Source of the DNA: Bemisia tabaci
Taxonomy: Eukaryota > Arthropoda > Insecta > Hemiptera > Aleyrodidae
DNA length: 64,000 nt
Reading direction: 5' to 3'
NCBI RefSeq assembly: GCF_918797505.1
Contig: NC_092794.1
Location: 2,356,001-2,420,000 of the forward strand
Shown: positions 63,259 through 64,000 of the stretch, piece after piece
Numbering within the stretch: position 1 is the first letter of the stretch
Layout: every line of letters begins with the position of its first letter
Made by a program: the position numbers and the translations under genes
The notes under the pieces: generated by a model
The model's database searches: none
What the model was told of the DNA's origin: nothing
The model's input: only the letters and a program-made list of their open reading frames with translations

Positions 63259-63349
63259 TATTAGGAAGCTTATGAACTTCAGGTCCTAAAGAATTAAAGA
63301 ATCGGTCTTTCATCGCTTCTTTGGCTGATATTCTATTCTTAGCTTCATA
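63259..63349 (-). CDS. Internal exon of a PCTAIRE-group cyclin-dependent kinase (CDK16/17/18 type)
   Basis: 91 bp between a TTTTGTTTCAG acceptor and a GTGAGT donor. It enters at codon boundary phase 0 (YEAK) and leaves after one base of the next codon. It encodes YEAKNRISAKEAMKDRFF, then NSLGPEVHKLPN. NRISA-EAMK--FF-SLG--(I/V)HKLP is the end of the kinase C-lobe, in the style of CDK16 and CDK17. These serine/threonine kinases are cyclin Y partners acting in neuronal and membrane-traffic functions. The conserved arginine of NRISA, which braces the C-lobe, is present. CDK14 (PFTAIRE) is less similar here. Other exons were not found. Confidence 0.85.
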
Positions 63350-64000
63350 CTGAAACAAAAAATAATAAGAGATTGATTTTTCAATAGAGTTCATATTCAG
63401 GATTAATAAATTGTTGTTACTGCACCACTTACGCAATAAGGAGCTACTAGAAGTGCAATGCTGTTTCAATTGATGGTAAAACTATTCTTGACTAACGTTC
63501 TAGTTAAATTCCTAGGGAAATAAAGTTTGGACAAATCAAGTTTGAAGTTTTTTACAAATTGAGTTTTTTATAAATTACCCATTTTTTAGACTAATTTCGA
63601 CTAGTTCAGCGAAACAGTTCAGTGTTTGAAATTAGATGTAAAAACCTCAATGGAAATTGAGTTTACGACTTTTAACCAATTAAACGCTGTTTTTTCAAAA
63701 CCCCAGAAAAAATTGTTGAAGTATGTGCAGAAATTTGTTGTGAGTGCTGCAAATCAAAATTCCAATAATGGCTTGATAAGACTAAAATCTATGGTATAAA
63801 CCTTGGAAAAAATTGTTTAACTATGTATCAAACATATCCTTGTGAGCGCTGCAGCATCAAAATTTCAAAACTTCCAAAACTTGATTGATATCCTTTCAGC
63901 AAGACGCAATTCAATTAATACATTGAATTTGAAGCAGGACACAAATGATAATGGGCCTGTTGCAAACTTTTACTAGAGCAAAAATAAGTTGTTTCTTTTC
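63350..64000. other. Probable intron upstream of the kinase exon
   Basis: AT-rich with no exon-like frame. The polypyrimidine tract of the 63349 acceptor sits at its left edge. Confidence 0.5.

Overview
The window is eukaryotic nuclear DNA, most likely from an insect. I see no operons, ribosome binding sites, tRNA or rRNA genes. Host coding sequence is sparse: one confident exon (63259-63349, minus strand, cyclin-dependent kinase of the PCTAIRE group, CDK16/17/18 type) and a few small exon-like segments. Nearly everything else is repeats, dominated by small non-autonomous DNA transposons and long palindromes. The insect call rests on repeat style, a short (TTAGG)3 tract (the usual insect telomere unit) and the kinase sequence. 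Several palindromic families resemble ones I associate with hemipterans such as whiteflies, but that is a recollection and was not tested.

Layout. 0-16 kb: hAT-type elements with readable 8-bp target duplications (6254-7057, 11696-12348, 14912-15075), a MITE built from GGTAAAATTACC modules (4404-4814), an 'AAGGTGATTC' palindrome (7151-7587), several foldback elements and a GC-rich island near 4 kb. 16-20 kb: palindromes and a small convincing first exon (19951-20103, plus strand). 20-30 kb: fragments of an unidentified protein-coding-like family (key residues TESYFDG and CPIANFL), a near-perfect 108-bp inverted repeat carrying a recurrent 17-nt motif, and two inverted 3' ends of a Penelope-like retroelement (GIY-YIG endonuclease remnants). 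Each retroelement end carries a compact hammerhead-ribozyme-like motif; in the second copy a 433-bp hAT element splits that motif and is flanked by an 8-bp duplication. A 500-N gap (29581-30080) sits between two identical 115-bp flanks and is probably an assembly artefact.

30-45 kb: minisatellites, more 'AAGGTGATTC' palindromes, an A/C-rich strand-asymmetric stretch, a GC-rich tandem array of hairpins (35041-35448), a possible terminal exon (38670-38835), a pair of hairpins with an identical 41-nt core, a T/G tract and a tandem duplication near 42 kb. 45-56 kb: poly-G MITEs, a 1-kb nested foldback, a five-copy array of 130-bp hairpin units (50477-51124), a coding-like tandem protein repeat (53331-53880) and a young Mutator-like MITE with a 9-bp duplication (54153-54335). 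56-64 kb: AT-rich, mostly featureless sequence, probably introns or 3' flank of the kinase gene, with a pogo-like terminus and one large palindrome.

No genes can be shown to act together. The coherent biology is transposon biology: nested insertions, tandemly amplified hairpins, and a retroelement family that appears to encode a self-cleaving RNA.
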